Assembly (NCBI GenBank): GCA_016617855.1 | Contig: JAECUM010093700.1 | Coordinates: 1 to 64,000 of the forward strand | Source of the DNA: Megalonaias nervosa | Lineage: Eukaryota; Mollusca; Bivalvia; Unionida; Unionidae | Length of the DNA: 64,000 nt | Direction: 5' to 3' | In this document: positions 34,951 to 46,004 of the stretch, one piece after another | How the letters are laid out: every line of letters starts with the position of its first letter | How positions within the stretch are numbered: the first letter of the stretch is position 1 | Notes under the pieces: generated by a model | The model's input: only the letters and a program-made list of their open reading frames with translations | Told to the model about the DNA's origin: nothing | Database searches by the model: none | Translations under genes and position numbers: made by a program

Positions 34951-37024
34951 TACTTGATTATTATTCTTGTAATATGTCCCCTTAATTTAAACGTCGGCAG
35001 ATTCAGAATAGCTAAATATCTTCTCTCATTTTATTCTTCATTCGCCTCATGATGCATCAGCGCCGATATGTAATTTTTCTAGCAATTCTGCATGTTCTTT
35101 ATTGATATAAAATGAATCTGTAGCAACTCTAACCGCAATCAGAGGAAATCTGTTTATCATCGATAATAAATTTATCGAAATGTATTCGTGCATCGAAGAT
35201 CTTAAATAAGTAAACTGCGGTGACTCACCATCAGTATAACTCACAATTGTACCTAATTTAGTTCCGTCTGATAAACAAGCATTACTTCGACTTATAAATG
35301 TGTTTTTCTCCGTTGTATCAGCAGTTATAAAATCGAGTTCAGCATCATCCATAATTAATCTTGTATAATGTCGTTTATGATCATATGATCCTCCTTGAGT
35401 AAATTTACCAATTAGTTTCCTACCAAGATCTTTTGCAACTTTATTTTCATAATCAGTCATATCAGGATTTTCATCATCAGAATATTTCTTTTGCTTTGGC
35501 AACCAAATTTGTTTTTGTGAATGATATGATATAATTGCTTCATTTACTTTCAACGATATGAATATTTTTACATCAAGCATGTATCGTAATAGTACTATTG
35601 GAACCCAATATTTTTCTAAGAAATGTCTTCCAAACCAAGCATAAGTAATCGGATGGAGATTTTCCATAAACTCGAATGACTCTATACAGGCGAATCCGGT
35701 TAAGTCAAAATCTGGCAGGGGTCCATTTATCGCAACTCTGGTCATCTCGTGTGTTGGATGTCCAAATCTCTTAAAGTGTTCAGAACACTCTCTGTATCCA
35801 AGAAAACGTCCAGGATAACATGCTACCATATCAACTGAGATAACGTTGCTATAATCATATTTAGTATTCCACAATCCGCCATGTCCGTATTTGATACAAC
35901 TATGTTGAATATCTTCAAAGAAATTCCAATCGTGTCAGCTTCCATGAATTTTTCTCCTGAGCAAAGTGAGCAGCAACTGATGGAACGGTAAAAGAATTAT
36001 TCAGTAATTGTTCGATAACATCATTATTGTTCGTGTATTTCAACGCAAGATTTTTCATTTCGTCATGGAGAAATTCTGCACGTTAGATTTCTCCACTAGG
36101 CCGTACAAACTGATCATAATTTCTGTCATGGAACTCTGAAATAACCACACAGACACAGGGTCACTCTTAACTGACATTTCTGATAAAATGAAATATATAA
36201 TCATCATAAAATTTAACTGTTCTGTCTCGTGGAAATATTGTCCATGCGTGTGAGTTATGATCAATAATTGTTATTGGGACTCCCCTTGATTCACATTTCG
36301 ATTTCGATTTGTATAAAATCTCTCCGGTTAATGTCTTCACTGTTATTGGAAATTTTAATTTCTTTCCCATCTCAGCAACATCTCCGGTATCTTTAACTGT
36401 TTCTGCCCACTTGTTTATTTTTTTAACGTCTTAGATCCGTTAAACCGTTTCCACGTATCGCTTTTATGAAGTGTTCTGTAACTCGCTCAGCTACAGAATT
36501 TAAGCAAGAAAATTTCATCGGTTTGAGATCAGTAACGCTAGGTTTATCAGCGGATACAACGCATAAACAACTGCAGTCACAGGATACACTCGTTCATAAT
36601 ATGGTTTGTCAATGCCAGTTAACGTTCCTGGTTTAGAATCTTTATTCACTGTGACGATGCTACTTCCAACATGTACACGAACAGGGTCATGTTTTGTCAT
36701 GGATAATCCAAGATAATCGTCTGTCTGCACAATAAATTTTATCAGAATAAAATATCTTTGATTGTCTAGATAGTTAATAATTCTTCCTGCGCGCGAATCA
36801 TTCATTGTAGCATTGACAACATTTTCGATTCTGAATGTTGACCACACATGATCCGCGTCATCATGGCGAAATTCCTTCTTGTCTTCACGGATACGATCAG
36901 TTATATCCTTATTTGTTAAAACAAGATCTTGCATCGAAAAACTAAATTTAGGTTTCGGCAGTTTGTCAAGATCAAATCTGATTTTATAGGGCTTAATTGC
37001 GGATAATCTCTCAAACTCCTCCGT
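34951..37024 (-). pseudogene. polB: Family B DNA polymerase (E2)
   Basis: The better-preserved polymerase. The original start is changed from ATG to ACG at 37022-37024. The N-terminal region is open at 36515-37024. The catalytic half, 35047-35874, is a 275-codon frame with motif A DMVACYP, motif B KLIGKFTQG and motif C VATDSFYINK, all with expected residues. Breaks lie between 35880 and 36515 and near 35040. It resembles protein-primed PolB enzymes of Polintons and adintoviruses, and no terminal-protein domain can be assigned. It lies divergent from the zinc-ribbon gene and in frame with the helicase. Confidence 0.87.
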
Positions 37025-37108
37025 ATTATAATTAAGACAAATATATATTTAAATTGAAGTATAAGTATGTATATAATGATTGAAGCAAAGAATAAATGCA
37101 ATTGGCTC
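37025..37108. promoter_or_regulatory. Divergent intergenic region, PolB / zinc-ribbon (E2)
   Basis: Same position and near-identical length as 7300-7383 in E1; AT-rich. A possible bidirectional promoter. Confidence 0.35.
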
Positions 37109-37374
37109 ATGATGGGTTTTACAACTCCTTGTAACAAAGCATGCGTAAATGAATTCTGTGGATATCATATGCAAAGCTTTCGCAGAGGGAGTCTAGGACC
37201 AAAACCGTGCTTAAAATGTGATGTTGGGGTTAGAGGAGAAACTCAGTTGTGTGTGCAATGTGGTGGTAAAAAATACAGAGAGCTAAAACTGTATTATGAT
37301 AAAAGAATAACGCCAATGGAATCAAATCTCCCATAAGAAACGCTGAAGAATATCTCGCCAGATTTTCAAAATAA
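37109..37374 (+). pseudogene. Small zinc-ribbon protein (E2)
   Basis: PCNKACVNEFCGYHM, CLKC and CVQC repeat the E1 metal-binding pattern at the same spacing. A small insertion near 37315 shifts the frame and ends it early at NLP. The original stop region AAATAATG is retained at 37370-37376, overlapping the HNH start as in E1. Alternative upstream Met codons (37067) have no counterpart in E1. Confidence 0.65.
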
Positions 37375-37981
37375 TGATTTAGACAAATAATATTATTATA
37401 CAAATGGAACAAAATGAATTTGTAACACTTCCTATCATTAAAAATTATGAAGCATCTCTGAAGATGGTATCATCAGGATCTGTCGATTAAAAAAACCAGT
37501 CCATGCTGTTGAAAAATTTGGTTATCTCAGATTCAGTACTAAGGGGAATAAAAATTATTACTCACATCAGTTTGTCTATGAATGTTATTATGGAATAAAG
37601 ATAGACTTGTGATCGATCATATTGATCGAGATCGGAAAAATAATTCTTTATTAAATTTACGAATTGTTACGCAGTCAGAATTGTAAACTTGGTGAAACTG
37701 GTATGCACAAAATGGTTGGAAAGAGGGTTGTTAAGTCTGTAAATGTAGAGGCAGGCGAAGAATTAATATTTCCGTTGATGAATGCAGCTGCCAGATATTT
37801 TGATATTTGCATGCCTTCAATATATTTTGTTGCAAATAATATAACCAAATCGGCATTTTCAAAGAAATTTGAACAAAAAATTGCATTTCAATATTACATG
37901 AAGGAAGATAACTCCATCAAGCAAATCTCTGATGGAGTAATTAAGCAGTTTTCTTGCTTGTTACGGCATAATGTTACATGA
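37374..37981 (+). pseudogene. HNH homing-type endonuclease (E2)
   Basis: The N-terminal part is shifted (EFVTLPIIKNYEASL) and the middle contains stops. IDHIDRDRKNNSLLNLRIV at about 37615-37665 is a full HNH core. The C-terminal frame (37664-37981) has VKSVNVEAGEELIFPL and AARYFDI, matching the E1 C-terminal DNA-binding-like block. It extends past the E1 stop into the directly repeated sequence that starts at 37901. Confidence 0.65.
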
Positions 37982-38338
37982 CTACAGTGATTATTTTTTT
38001 CTTCTGTCATCGTTACAGTTATATTCAGTAATTGTCTGTAAGCAATTAGCTGTCAGTGGATCAGTATAATTTATAACAGAGAAGGATATTATTTATTCTG
38101 CGGTCTCTATCATCGATGGGGGATCGGGACATATCATATAATAATATTAATAAATGTACCGATCCCTTATCAAATTGAGGCAAATGATAGTAGTTTACTC
38201 ATTCTAGGTTCTCTATCGTTGGTGAGAGATCAGTACATAACCAAATGAAGGGAGATAACTCCGTCAAGCAAGTCTCTCTGATAGATTAATTAAGCAAATG
38301 TCCCGCTTGTTACTGCGTAAACATGACTGTAGCGATTA

Positions 38339-38418
<80 letters not shown>

Positions 38419-38490
38419 GTATTCAGTAACTTAATTGTCTGTAGTCAGTGGATCAGTATAATTTACAACAGAGAAGGATATTTACATCTT
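37901..38490. repeat. ~347-bp direct duplication
   Basis: 37901-37996 (GATAACTCCATCAAGCAAAT region) matches 38248-38345, and 38027-38100 (GTGGATCAGTATAATTTATA) matches 38423-38487. The second copy is expanded by the (TG)n tract at 38339-38418. Confidence 0.8.
38339..38418. repeat. (TG)n microsatellite
   Basis: About 40 TG units inside the second copy of the duplication. Confidence 0.97.
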
Positions 38491-38879
38491 TTCACTCTGA
38501 TAAATTCAGATTATTCACAAATTTGACACGCAATCCAGGTAGGTTATTTTTATATCTTCAGTGTAGCCGTGAAAATTCCAGGTAGTTTATTTTTAGATCT
38601 TCAGTGTATGTGTATAATATTCAATATGCTGTTTATTAGGTCATGTAACATCTGTTTACAAACGACATCAGGCAGATTTATTTAGGAAATTAAAATAAAT
38701 CCACACTGTAGTTTATTCAGCATCAGGTAACTTCTGAAACGTGTGTGAGATTTATTTTAGAAATTGAAATAAATCCATGCTGCAGTTTACAATAATTGTG
38801 ATTTTATTCAGTATACTGGTTGTACATAAGTTTCTTGCTTATCTAGTATAGGTAACTTATAATAATTCCTGAAATGTAT

Positions 38880-39140
38880 ATTTGTAATGAGAGTCTGTGG
38901 CACAGTGCTAAAACGTTGGATTCTCGTACTCGAGGTCTTGAGTTCTATTCCCGTGATTGATACACATTGTGGATGGTGGCGGTACGATGCCAATTTTTCT
39001 TAATAGTGGGGGTCCGTGACCCATTTACTCAAACTTTAACAGAAAAGAGTACACCCTCCCACCATGTCACCACTTTTGCACTCCCCGGGGTTGATTATGG
39101 GGATAGTGTGCAGAAATCTGCTGGGCGTAGAGAAGGCCCC
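38880..39140 (+). mobile_element. tRNA-derived SINE inserted in E2
   Basis: TGGCACAGTGCTAAAACGTTGG fits a polymerase III A box (about 38898-38919; first 20 bases are the core), and GAGTTCTATTCCCGTG (about 38939) a B box, at tRNA-like spacing. A non-tRNA body follows. It has no homologue at the matching place in E1, so it arrived after the two elements split. Confidence 0.6.
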
Positions 39141-39380
39141 CGTTATGTGTTGTGCAGTCCTTAGAGCTAAGATTATAGTTAAAATTATGTGTTGTGCAGT
39201 CCAATGGAATTAAGTTAGTTAAAATTATGTGTTGTGCAGTCCAGTATAATTAAGTTAGTTAAAATTATTTGTTGTGCAGTCCAGTAGAATTAAGTTAGTT
39301 AAAATTATGTGTTGTGCAGTCCTTATAGCTAAGTTAGTTAAAATTATGTGTTGTGCAGTCCAATAGAATTAAGTAAGTTA
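39141..39380. repeat. 40-bp tandem array at the SINE 3' end
   Basis: Six copies of AAAATTATGTGTTGTGCAGT plus CCAATGGAATTAAGTTAGTT, with one 39-bp copy. The first copy merges with the SINE body, so the SINE tail itself seems to have been amplified. Confidence 0.9.
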
Positions 39381-39505
39381 AAATTGTGCCGTACTTTATG
39401 TGCTGTAAATATGCTACTATAGTTTAGATTATATGTTGTACTGAGATACATTCCTTATTGAGGAATATAAATATTTTTTTAATTTAAACAAATATTTATT
39501 GTATA

Positions 39506-39965
39506 ATGAATCATGAAAATATTAATGTTATTATTTCTGCAATTGAAAAATTGCAACATGACCGTATAAAAACATCTGATGAACTTACTCCTCAGAAAAT
39601 TATGTGTGATTTTGAATCATTACAACAACGAAAAAATTTGAAAATAAATACACATTACCAGCCGATTACAGAGTCATAAAGTTGATTCAGCAAGCAATGT
39701 TACAGTTGCTGGCAATAGTTACAGATACACAGGTGAAACTATTTGCCCCCTTGCACACTCATTCGAAAAGAATAGATCCGAATTGTCTCACGAATACAAT
39801 ATAAAAAGAATTGTGAATGCTTGCATAAGACAGTTGCGAGAGATTATGTCTGCTTGTAATGTCAGTGTTGATTGTGATTGTGAAAGCGCTGTCTCCAGTG
39901 ACTATAGTGATGATGAAAGTAACACTGTCACAGTGACTGTGGTACCAGCTAAACAAGAGGGATAA
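39506..39965 (+). pseudogene. Small conserved ORF beside the repeat tract (E2)
   Basis: Starts MNHENINVIISAIEKL and stays open for 57 codons to a TAA at 39677-39679. A second frame (39783-39965) supplies the rest, a Cys-rich stretch (SVDCDCESA) and an acidic SSDYSDDESN tail. The N-terminus matches 5537-5244 of E1. The acidic serine/aspartate/tyrosine tail lies directly before the YSD-type repeat. Function unknown. Confidence 0.45.
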
Positions 39966-39984
39966 TTCATTTCTGAATACAGTA

Positions 39985-40272
39985 AAAACAATATTTATTT
40001 ATATTTACTCAGAATCAGATTTATTTTTTTATTCTAATAATAATATTTATTATAAAATTTATTTTTTATTCTGATAATAATAATATTTATTTTTTATTCT
40101 GATAATAATATTTATTATAATATTTATTTTTTATTCTGATAATAATAATATTTATTTTTTATTCCGATAATATTTATTTTTTATTCTGATAATAATAATA
40201 ATAATAATTTTTATTCTGATAATTATTCAGATTCTGATTTATTCTGATGATAGTATTTATTCTGAATCAGAT

Positions 40273-40339
<67 letters not shown>

Positions 40340-40560
40340 TTTTTTATTCTGATACTAATATTTACTCAGTCAGTTTACTCAGAATCAGATAATAATAATA
40401 TTTTTTTTTATTCTGATAATAATATTTGCTCAGAATTAATTTACTCAGAATCAGAATCATTTATTTTTTTTATTCTGATATAATATTTACTCAGAATCAG
40501 AGTTATTTGTTATTTCTGATAGCAATATTTAATTTTTATTCTGATAATTTATTAACATTG
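39985..40560. repeat. AT-rich YSD-type repeat tract (E2)
   Basis: Variants of TTATTCTGATAATAATATTT and ATTCTGAATCAGATT, the reverse complement of the E1 tract at 2640-5230. Includes an (ATA)n run at 40266-40340. Same location relative to the penton-like gene as in E1. Confidence 0.88.
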
Positions 40561-40602
40561 TTTTTGTTCTACAATCTCATATACAGATTTATTTTCAATG
40601 AT

Positions 40603-42048
40603 TCATTCATTTCTTAAATCCAGAAGGTGTCCCATCTGGTCAGTAAGTTTGAAATATATTCTTGATAATAATGGATTATGACATCTCAGATAAACAGGAT
40701 TAATTGGTTCTGATACAATTAAATATTCTGGTGGTACTTGAGGGGTAAATGAGTATAAGATGTATCCTTGTTGAGCCTGGTTAGATTTTTCAATGTCTAC
40801 TTGATAGCTGCCATCAATTACATCACATACTAGATTAACTGCGATCGTCGATGTGATATTGATAATACCAGGTGAGACATGACGACCTCCACCATATGGA
40901 TTTTTGTTGTGTTTGAGAAAATTGGTGGCGGGTTTACTTTTTCCCATGAATTAAGTATTTTTGGAAAGTTTTGCATGATAAGGTCATTGACTGATCTGTT
41001 ATACTTGGGAAAATCAAGTTCAGGTAATAAATATGATATACTACTAGTTTTCTCATCAGTAGAATAATATTTCATAAATAATTGTTTTGTATTTTCGAAA
41101 AGAAATGCATTAAATATAATAGTTTTATTAACATATCGCAAATCTGATCTAATCTGGTTTAGTTGCTGTAATTTTTTTAATTATTTTTTGTTTTACATCT
41201 TCGTTATATTGTAGTATGATATTGGAGAGTAAATTTTGTAAATCAGTTAATGTTTGAACGTACTCGGGTCTGATTGCATCAGCAAATGATTTAATCCATG
41301 CTACATCAACAGATAAACTTCCATCTTTTTCATTGATATGAACTTGACGTATCAACTGAGGAATTCTATCGCCATCAGGCAGAATGCAATGATAATTTGT
41401 TTCAAGATACTTCCATGGATAATCTTTTCGATATTCGGGAAACCCTTTAGATATGTTTTCAGGTCCAAAGTGGTACTCCGTCGCTATGGACCTCCATGGA
41501 TATTCTGGTTGTTTTATATTTTTTTCTTCTTTTATGATAAATTCATCAATTTTAGGTTCTGGTGGTCCATTACAAACAGGAGGAATATCAGGCCAACCTA
41601 ATGCAGATCTGACCGAACTTTAATAAATATCTATGGTGTAGTTGGGAGAATTTATTTCTATCGCAGACGATAACGTTGGCTCGTGAACAGTAATAGCTAT
41701 TTTGGATTCCTTGCCCATTATAGATTTATTTCTGCATTGGAACTCATCGCTGATTTGTTCTATTTGATAACTGCCCATTGGAATGCCAACAACTTGCCAA
41801 TCGGGAGTTCCGTCGGGTTTATTCTTATTTGCAAATACTAACGAGTTGTTTGAGGACAACCTACTGAATGATTTTGACAGCTATAATAAACTCATAATTG
41901 TGCTAGTGCTATTTCATTAGCTGGAATTGCAGTTTGAAAAACCACATTAAACTCAGGATTGGTTGAAGTCGCTGATATCATTGTTGTCCTTAGCGGTGCT
42001 GTATTAATGACGATTTGTTGCAGTAGTTCGTTTGTTATATGATGACAT
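40603..42048 (-). pseudogene. Penton/minor-capsid-like protein (E2)
   Basis: Homologue of 1195-2614. The N-terminal region is shifted by a small insertion after the start at 42048. GSYQIEQISDEFQ is in the open frame 41620-41859; later blocks are VNDLIMQNFPKILNSWEKV (40830-41141) and YLIVSEPINPVYLRC. The C-terminus DLRNE is followed by an early stop, whereas E1 continues further. Multiple frame changes. A structural, beta-rich protein; the penton role is an inference from the element class and its place in the virion-gene block. Confidence 0.55.
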
Positions 42049-42062
42049 TATTATTATTATTA

Positions 42063-42546
42063 TTATTTTAAATCAGGAATACTGATTAGATCTTCTATTT
42101 TTTTGTCAAATACTTTATTGTAAATTTTTATCATCATTGTGAACTCCTCATCGGATATTTTATCATCACTGAGATACAACAAGAGATATGATGATAGTTT
42201 AGAATATGCTGACATCGTGTGTAGTTGTATTGTATACTCGTGTAATTTTGTGTTTGTGCATGTATCTATCTTCTTCGCAATAATACTGAGAACATCCGCG
42301 ATAGTTGTTGAAGCCGACACAACTATTGTTACAACTGCTGGCACGGTCATTGTTATTGTTGATAGCAATACTCTGGTTCTAGCGATGATGGCAGAAACTG
42401 AATAAACAATTATATCATTGACAACCACACGTCTGCGATATTTATTTACTTTTACTGTATAATTGTCAACGATATGTTTTAGTTAGTTTGCCATGTACAT
42501 ACTTGATTGTATCTATAACGAAGAACGTTGATTGGATTTTGATTCA
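42063..42546 (-). pseudogene. Two-span membrane protein (E2)
   Basis: The start MNQNPINVLRYRYNQVC is followed by an in-frame stop. The body frame 42063-42428 has two hydrophobic segments (VVNDIIVYSVSAIIA and TVPAVVTIVVSASTT regions), then a polar helical tail with DDKISDEEFTMM, matching E1. One or two small disruptions in the first 40 codons. Confidence 0.55.
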
Positions 42547-42557
42547 TTATATTTTTA

Positions 42558-43475
42558 TTAAATGATTAATTGAGGTGTTTCAGCGACAAATTCCAGACAC
42601 CACCAGTAAGACGCTGCGGTTAATTTTTTATCAGATGGTTCCAGTATAAATATTTCTTCGACATCTTTATTTAACACAACAGACATAGTTCCAGAAAAAT
42701 CATCGGTTGAATGACGCCATGAATACATGGCAAATATCCTAAATTTTGCACCGAGTCTTGTGTTAATGTCAGCAAGTTTAATATCAACAACTGCTGGACT
42801 TCCAAAAAGTTCATTAATGGCTCTGTTTATGTTCCTACGGAAATTCAGAAACATTTGTACATAATTAGAAATTTCAGTTCTAAATACAATCATTCCATTG
42901 TTGATTGTCGTAACTGAAGTTGTCATCGGGATGTTGCTATCATCGATGTATTTCTTTGTTGCAGCATCAAAATCTGATTCTGATGTTCTGAGATTATTAA
43001 TTCCATTGTTGTTCGTGTCGAGAAATGCACGCATCATACCAGTGTTAACTGATATGAACTTGGATTCTTATCATCAACATATTTTTTTTGTTGCAGCGTC
43101 AGTGTCTGTGGACGGATTTTCAAGGTCAGTAATTTTGTTTTGTTTCATGACAATATTGCCAGTGAAAATATTGCCGGTTTTCTTGGTATAATTGTTGATT
43201 GAATTTCCAGAGTCTTGTATTCTACCGTTTTCATCAAATACAACAATATTGTCTTTGAGCGCGTTTGTAATTCACACAAGGATGTCTGTTAACTGGATGT
43301 TACTTGATTTTAATCGTCCTTGTTTATCCTGAAAAATAATGACTTCATTGCTATCTATGCTTGCAAGATTTAAAAGATCATTGATTTCATTCCTGAGTTG
43401 ATCAAGAGTTGCATACTTGGATAAATCACCTTGGTGAGTTTTAGTCTTAGCTGATTTTCCGTAAGTATCTACCAT
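42558..43475 (-). pseudogene. Fibre-like protein with tail-fibre-type repeats (E2)
   Basis: Start MVDTYGKSAKTKTHQGDLSK at 43475. Two copies of a phage-tail-fibre-like motif are visible: NKITDLENPSTDTDAATKK and, about 40 residues later, INNLRTSESDFDAATKKY. Each has the pattern Gly/Asn-x-Ile-x-x-Leu, a loop, then D-A-A-T-K-K. A C-terminal globular part ends SYWWCLEFVAETPQLII. One stop near 43271 and a frameshift near 43080 break it. Such motifs mark trimeric fibres, so a vertex spike is a reasonable guess. It lies between the protease and the membrane-protein gene. Confidence 0.65.
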
Positions 43476-43480
43476 TATAT

Positions 43481-43890
43481 TTACAGGTTAAAATGTCGAC
43501 GACGTATACTCATGCACGACTTTATGAGGTGTGTTGTTGATGATGCTACAGCATCGAGCACAATGAGTACTTCACGGCCACATATTGGTGGATCAGTTAT
43601 TGTCTGTGTCGGTAATGTTGAATACCAGATTGGAATACTCTGCATGTTGCTAACATATTTTAAAAATTCTTTTGGTGGTGCCAACCCATACGAATCGAAA
43701 TAAACAATTCCACATGGATCAATCATGTATGCAACCCAATGAGTACCTGGACCAGAGTTTTTATCAAGATTAATGATACCAGTTTCAACATTTTGTTTGG
43801 TTTGTGTGGTAATTGATCATGCATAAAAACACCTCTGAAGTTTTTGATATTTAATCGCTCAGCAGCATCAAGTAAATCAAAATTGGACAT
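43481..43890 (-). pseudogene. Adenain-type cysteine protease (E2)
   Basis: The maturation protease of adenovirus-like virions. The likely start is the Met in LPMSNFDLLDAAERL (43890), followed by KNFRGVFMHDQLP. A frameshift near 43790 follows. The second frame contains GPGTHWVAYMI with the catalytic His and IVYFDSYGLAPPKEFLKY with the acidic residue. DPPICG carries the probable catalytic Cys. The C-terminus after that looks altered, ending NL at 43481. Upstream, the frame is continuous with the pX-like C-terminus. Confidence 0.8.
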
Positions 43891-45951
43891 GGGGAGAATC
43901 AGCGAAGTGTCCCGGGCAGTCTTAGACCTTTTCCATACCATGAAATAAGGAGTTCCTGGCAGTCTTAGACCCTTTCTCTTTGTTTTAGATCTTTTTATTC
44001 CTTGTCCTGTTGCTTTCTTTAATGCCATTCCAGCAGCAGTTCCAACAGCACCTAACACAGCAGCTTTTGCAACAGCTGGGCTTCAGCAGCTATCAATGCT
44101 GGTATAGCTGTGGGAAGTGGAAATATACCACCCGTCTTAGCGATGTCATTAATGGCACCCGCAGAAAGATTGAGTCGTATATCGGTCTTTGATCGTTTGG
44201 CTTTATTGAAATGCTTGAGTTGACATTCTGTTAGTGATACACCACTCCCTCGATAACTCGCGTACAACGGGGTCCACAAACATAGACTGTGCTATAAACG
44301 AGAGCACGAGTTACCGAGGGACCTCCAAAAATTGAAAAAAATCGCTTGGACATTGAGAAAACAGCGGGGGTGGGGGGGTGTCAGGGTTAGGGAACTTCGC
44401 TGTTTAATGACTGAATCCTCATTTTGCATTCACGTTGATAATAACTTTTAATAACGCACTTTTTCTAATGAAGTTGTTTGTTATTCTGTTTAAATAACAT
44501 TTATTTTCAAAATGTCCAACATGAGAAAGATTGTTCCAACTGGTTTCATCAACCATTACTTTGACACGAAAACGTGTGTATTATGTCACTGATTTTTGTT
44601 TTCTTGATGAGTCTGGTTCATGGAGTGGTATGGCATTGTATCCTGCCAAATTGGGAGTGAAAAGAGCAGGAAACTAGACTAACTGTTGATACACCACCAA
44701 ACAAGATTCCTTTTATTAAAAAAGCAAGCGAAATTTTCATGAGACAATTGTCTATGTCGAATCTCAATTTTTGTGCTGTTCAATTAGCACAGTATTGATA
44801 TCGTGATTTCATTGGAAGTAATAATGAAACTTTTTATCATTCTTGAAGATATTTCAAAGTGCCAGTTCAAGAATTCTCTGAAACTCGCTTGCCCACAATG
44901 GTCCATATCTGTGAAAACCAAGCTCTTTATTTTACGAAGTATAGTATTCTTTTCACATGGTTGCCGTGCTATCTTTGATCACAGTTACCAATGGGTCGGT
45001 TAATTTAAGGTAGTTTATATTACATACACAATAACATTTATAACAGTGTTCAGTTGATCAAACAAAGTGAGTTCACCTGACATACGACCGGGGCAGCTAG
45101 ATTTTAAGTTTGTAGGATTTTCGTGAGTTTTAACTTTTCTTTTATTTCACCTCCATTATTTGATTCAAAAGACATAATTAACATGATAATAAAAAGGAGG
45201 CCAGCTTTTAATTCAGTGCAACAATGCAACAAATACTTCTGCAAATCAGTTATCAAAACACGGTCAACACCTAAATAGGTTCTCAGAGAAATGCTCGTGG
45301 ACATAGCTGTTATGGTAGATTGACACATTTTACGTTTAATTACAAGAGGACACATTGCATTTATGATGATTACACTTAAAAGGAACTAGAAGATGGAACT
45401 AGAACACAAATTTCAATTGATAAAAAAATTATTTAATTTGTATTTATTTGTTAAAGTACTGCCTTCACTCAGCGTAAGTTACATTTTCATTGATCAAAAT
45501 TTCCTTACATATCGTTAATTGCGATGTGCTAGGAATGTCACTTGGAAAGAAAATGTAAAAAAATTGTATGACTTATTTCTAAATTTGGTATTTCATGATA
45601 TTGATTAAAATTTCCAGGTCCTATCTACCGTTTTCGACCATAAAACGGGCGATATATCAGAGTTTTTGTAGCTGATTTTGATTGCGATTTCCATAAAGTT
45701 CATAAAATAGGAATCTATTTTTGGGGTAATTTCTGGTTTTAAAAAATGGGATCCAAGCCTGACCTGTGTTATAAGCGGGTTCGCGAGTTATCAGGGCGCG
45801 AGTTATCGAGGGAGTGGTGTAGTTATTTGAACCACCTGTGATTTGTTCTTGTTTTTAGTGATATTTTTACTCCACGGTTTTCTTTTGATACTGATTGTAG
45901 TTTTTTAATCTGACCAGGAGTCAGACTGACACTAACATGATGATGTGACAT
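43891..45951 (-). pseudogene. pX-like minor capsid protein, split by a transposon (E2)
   Basis: The N-terminal ~42 codons begin at 45951 (MSHHHVSVSLTPGQIKKL) and end at the pogo-like element. Past the insertion the protein resumes with SLTECQLKHFNKAKRSK, then AGAINDIAKTGGIFPLP and, after a small shift near 44080, AVGTAAGMALKKATGQGI. LT-x-x-Q-x-K-K/H repeats followed by a Gly/Ala/Pro-rich hydrophobic stretch are typical of a small adenovirus pX-like, membrane-active minor protein in this element class. The 3' boundary is uncertain because the frame runs on into the protease. Confidence 0.65.
44240..45819. mobile_element. Pogo/Tigger-like non-autonomous transposon in the pX-like gene
   Basis: 1,580 bp. 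CACCACTCCCTCGATAACTC plus GCG at the left is the exact reverse complement of the right end: 23-bp perfect terminal repeats. TA at 44238-44239 and 45820-45821 is the target duplication. The CCCTCGATAA terminus and an ACGGGGTCC block fit Tigger/pogo ends. No transposase domain is recognised in its frames, so it was probably moved in trans. Confidence 0.9.
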
Positions 45952-46004
45952 TATAATTATCATGAGTGATTCAATTACATGTCTTCCACAAGGGCATCAA
46001 TAAC

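Noticed and set aside
38898..38960. Possible tRNA gene
   Set aside because: A and B boxes are present but the acceptor and anticodon stems do not form a standard cloverleaf, and a SINE body follows.
39141..39380. CRISPR-like array
   Set aside because: Directly adjoining 40-bp units without unique spacers, in animal DNA; a minisatellite.
44803..45003. Transposase in the pogo-like insertion
   Set aside because: Frames in the insertion show no DDE or helix-turn-helix motif; treated as non-autonomous.
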